A stretch of DNA of 8,499 nt, taken from JALZAH01 sp051000755. Lineage in GTDB: Bacteria > Actinomycetota > Acidimicrobiia > Acidimicrobiales > Palsa-688. A model generated the notes under the pieces. That model saw nothing but the letters and a program-made list of their open reading frames with translations, did no database searches and was not told the origin of the DNA. The stretch lies in NCBI GenBank assembly GCA_051000755.1, contig JBPCNZ010000062.1:1-8499 (forward strand). Direction: 5' to 3'. The translations under genes were made by a program, and so were the position numbers. Below, in pieces: positions 7,423 to 8,499 of this stretch; the first letter of the stretch is position 1, and each line of letters opens with the position of its first letter.

Positions 7423-8431
7423 TCAGGTCGGCGGCGACGCTGGCATCCCCGGCGTTGCCTGGCGTGACGGTGGTGTCGGTGACGATCTCCGAGTCGGGAT
7501 CGACCGCAACATGACCCTTGTAGCCGTCGAAGCCCCTCGCCGAGGTCTTGTGCCCATGGCGGGCTTGGGGGTCGACGACCGAGATCACCCGGTCTGGCGC
7601 CACCCGCCGGGCGATGCGGAACACGCCATCGTCGGAGGTCTCCAAGTCCTGGCCCAACACCGTGGCCAACAGCTCCCCAGCCGAGCGGACCTCCGCGTCG
7701 AGGTCCCGGCCCTCCAGCGCGACCAGCGCGGCGAACCCGTCGCAGGCCAACGCGTCGACCAGTTCGTCGCGGGCGACCTTGTCATCCCAGTCACAGATCG
7801 GCTTGCCCCCGGCGCGGTAGTCGTCGTCTCGGACCAACACCGCCCGCAGCTCGCCCTCCAACGTGGCGTCGGCGACCTCGAGGACTTGGCGGATGGCGGA
7901 GCGGATCAACGTGACGGTGTCCATGGTGGCAACCGCGTCATACAACGGCGTCGAGTCCAACACCCGGCGGGCGCCGACCAGACCGGCCCGGCTGGCTGCG
8001 TCCAAGACGACCTCGAAGATCCGCCGGGGCTTCTTCGAGCCCGCCAGACGGGCCCGCATGTCGACGAGCACCGTGTGGGCGAATCGGGCCCACCCGCCGG
8101 TGTCATAGCCGCCCACCCCCGTGGCGTAACGCCAACGGGCATCGAAGCAGTAACGATCGACCGCTTCGCGATCCGACAGTCCCTCCAAGCGTTGCAGCAC
8201 CATCACCACCGCCACCACCGACGGAGGCACCGACCGTCGACCCCGCTCGGAGAACAGATCGGCGAAGAACTCGTCAGGGAACAACACGTCGCGCTCTCGG
8301 TGCAACAGCCCATAGATCGACTCGGGGCTCAGCGTCTCATCGCAGAACCGCACCACGTCATCGGTCAGCACGCCCTGGCGGTCCGCCAAACCCAGACTCA
8401 CCGCCCACCCCACACCTTGAATGCCATGCAT
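7331..8431 (-). CDS. IS1182-type transposase, N-terminal part
   Basis: This frame carries the N-terminal and central parts of a DDE transposase that cuts and inserts the element's ends. The N-terminal DUF772-like region has VPPSVVAVVMVLQRLEGLSDREAV (68-91) and RWRYATGVGGYD (99-110). First catalytic Asp159 lies in ARRVLDSTPLYDAVATMDTV (154-173). Second Asp287 lies in VVDPQARHGHKT (285-296), followed by GYKGHVAVDPDSEIVTDTTV (303-322). After VAADLIDD (332-339) the frame degenerates into about 27 Arg/His residues and stops at 7331; the true continuation is in the next frame. ATG 8431 follows a GAGAGAA purine run about 6 nt upstream and lies about 52 bp inside the right terminal repeat. As read, the protein lacks the catalytic Glu, so the element is probably inactive unless frameshifting or a sequencing error is involved. 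Confidence 0.85.
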   Translation of the reverse strand: MHGIQGVGWAVSLGLADRQGVLTDDVVRFCDETLSPESIYGLLHRERDVLFPDEFFADLFSERGRRSVPPSVVAVVMVLQRLEGLSDREAVDRYCFDARWRYATGVGGYDTGGWARFAHTVLVDMRARLAGSKKPRRIFEVVLDAASRAGLVGARRVLDSTPLYDAVATMDTVTLIRSAIRQVLEVADATLEGELRAVLVRDDDYRAGGKPICDWDDKVARDELVDALACDGFAALVALEGRDLDAEVRSAGELLATVLGQDLETSDDGVFRIARRVAPDRVISVVDPQARHGHKTSARGFDGYKGHVAVDPDSEIVTDTTVTPGNAGDASVAADLIDDRHHRRRHHLRRHHRRRRHHRMRHDRRR

Positions 8432-8482
8432 GTGATTCTCTCACAGCCGCACCAAAATCGCGAACACCCACCACCGCGAAGG

Positions 8483-8497
8483 ACACCAGCCACCTAG
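8483..8497 (-). repeat. Right terminal inverted repeat of the insertion sequence
   Basis: ACACCAGCCACCTAG, the exact reverse complement of 6415-6429, with only two bases (AG) left before the window end. Confidence 0.85.
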
Positions 8498-8499
8498 AG

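Larger units (their letters stand above)
6415..8497 (-). mobile_element. IS1182-family-like insertion sequence, 2083 bp
   Basis: The element is delimited by perfect 15-bp inverted repeats and is filled by one transposase gene on the minus strand, split into two frames. The transposase has the DDE fold and Cys cluster of the IS1182 type. The left non-coding end is about 170 bp and the right about 65 bp. At 2083 bp it is somewhat long for the family, partly because of a repetitive linker in the transposase. Only two bases remain beyond the right repeat, so target duplication cannot be checked. Confidence 0.85.

Noticed and set aside
7193..8497. Plus-strand frame of 434 codons antisense to the transposase
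   Set aside because: Lies inside the element opposite clear DDE motifs; contains His/Arg repeats from the low-complexity tract and no domain.

Overview
The window is high-GC DNA with codon use typical of an actinobacterium. The family make-up (a RamB-type regulator beside malate synthase A and isocitrate lyase, a PIG-V-like mannosyltransferase, and an actinobacterial-type IS1182 transposase) fits Actinomycetota. A deep lineage such as Acidimicrobiia is possible, but the sequence alone cannot settle it.

Layout. At 1-104 lies the 3' end of a plus-strand gene that enters from outside. It abuts, tail to tail, a minus-strand lipoprotein gene (48-371) whose 3' part appears to be lost. Next, on the minus strand, is an intact ramB-like regulator (450-1952). 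It is divergent from aceB (malate synthase, 2079-3671) and aceA (isocitrate lyase, 3731-5053), which run on the plus strand as a likely operon. A convergent minus-strand gene for a membrane mannosyltransferase follows. Its three parts lie in three different reading frames (6278-6135, about 6140-5110, then to 5069). From 6415 to 8497 lies a complete IS1182-like insertion sequence with perfect 15-bp terminal inverted repeats. Its transposase is split into two frames within a repetitive, slippage-prone linker.

How the genes work together. aceA and aceB encode the two enzymes of the glyoxylate shunt, which allows growth on acetate and fatty acids. The adjacent divergent regulator belongs to the family known to control these genes in Corynebacterium and Mycobacterium. 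The shared 126-bp gap holds an 8-bp perfect inverted repeat with arms 21 bp apart, overlapping the -35 box of a good candidate aceB promoter. This looks like a self-contained acetate/acyl-CoA-responsive metabolic module. It is bounded by mobile DNA on the right and probably on the left.

I did not find a convincing new defence, RNA or mobile system. The most informative observations are the operator/promoter architecture, the cysteine set in the regulator, and the cluster of frame disruptions in the accessory genes next to intact metabolic genes.
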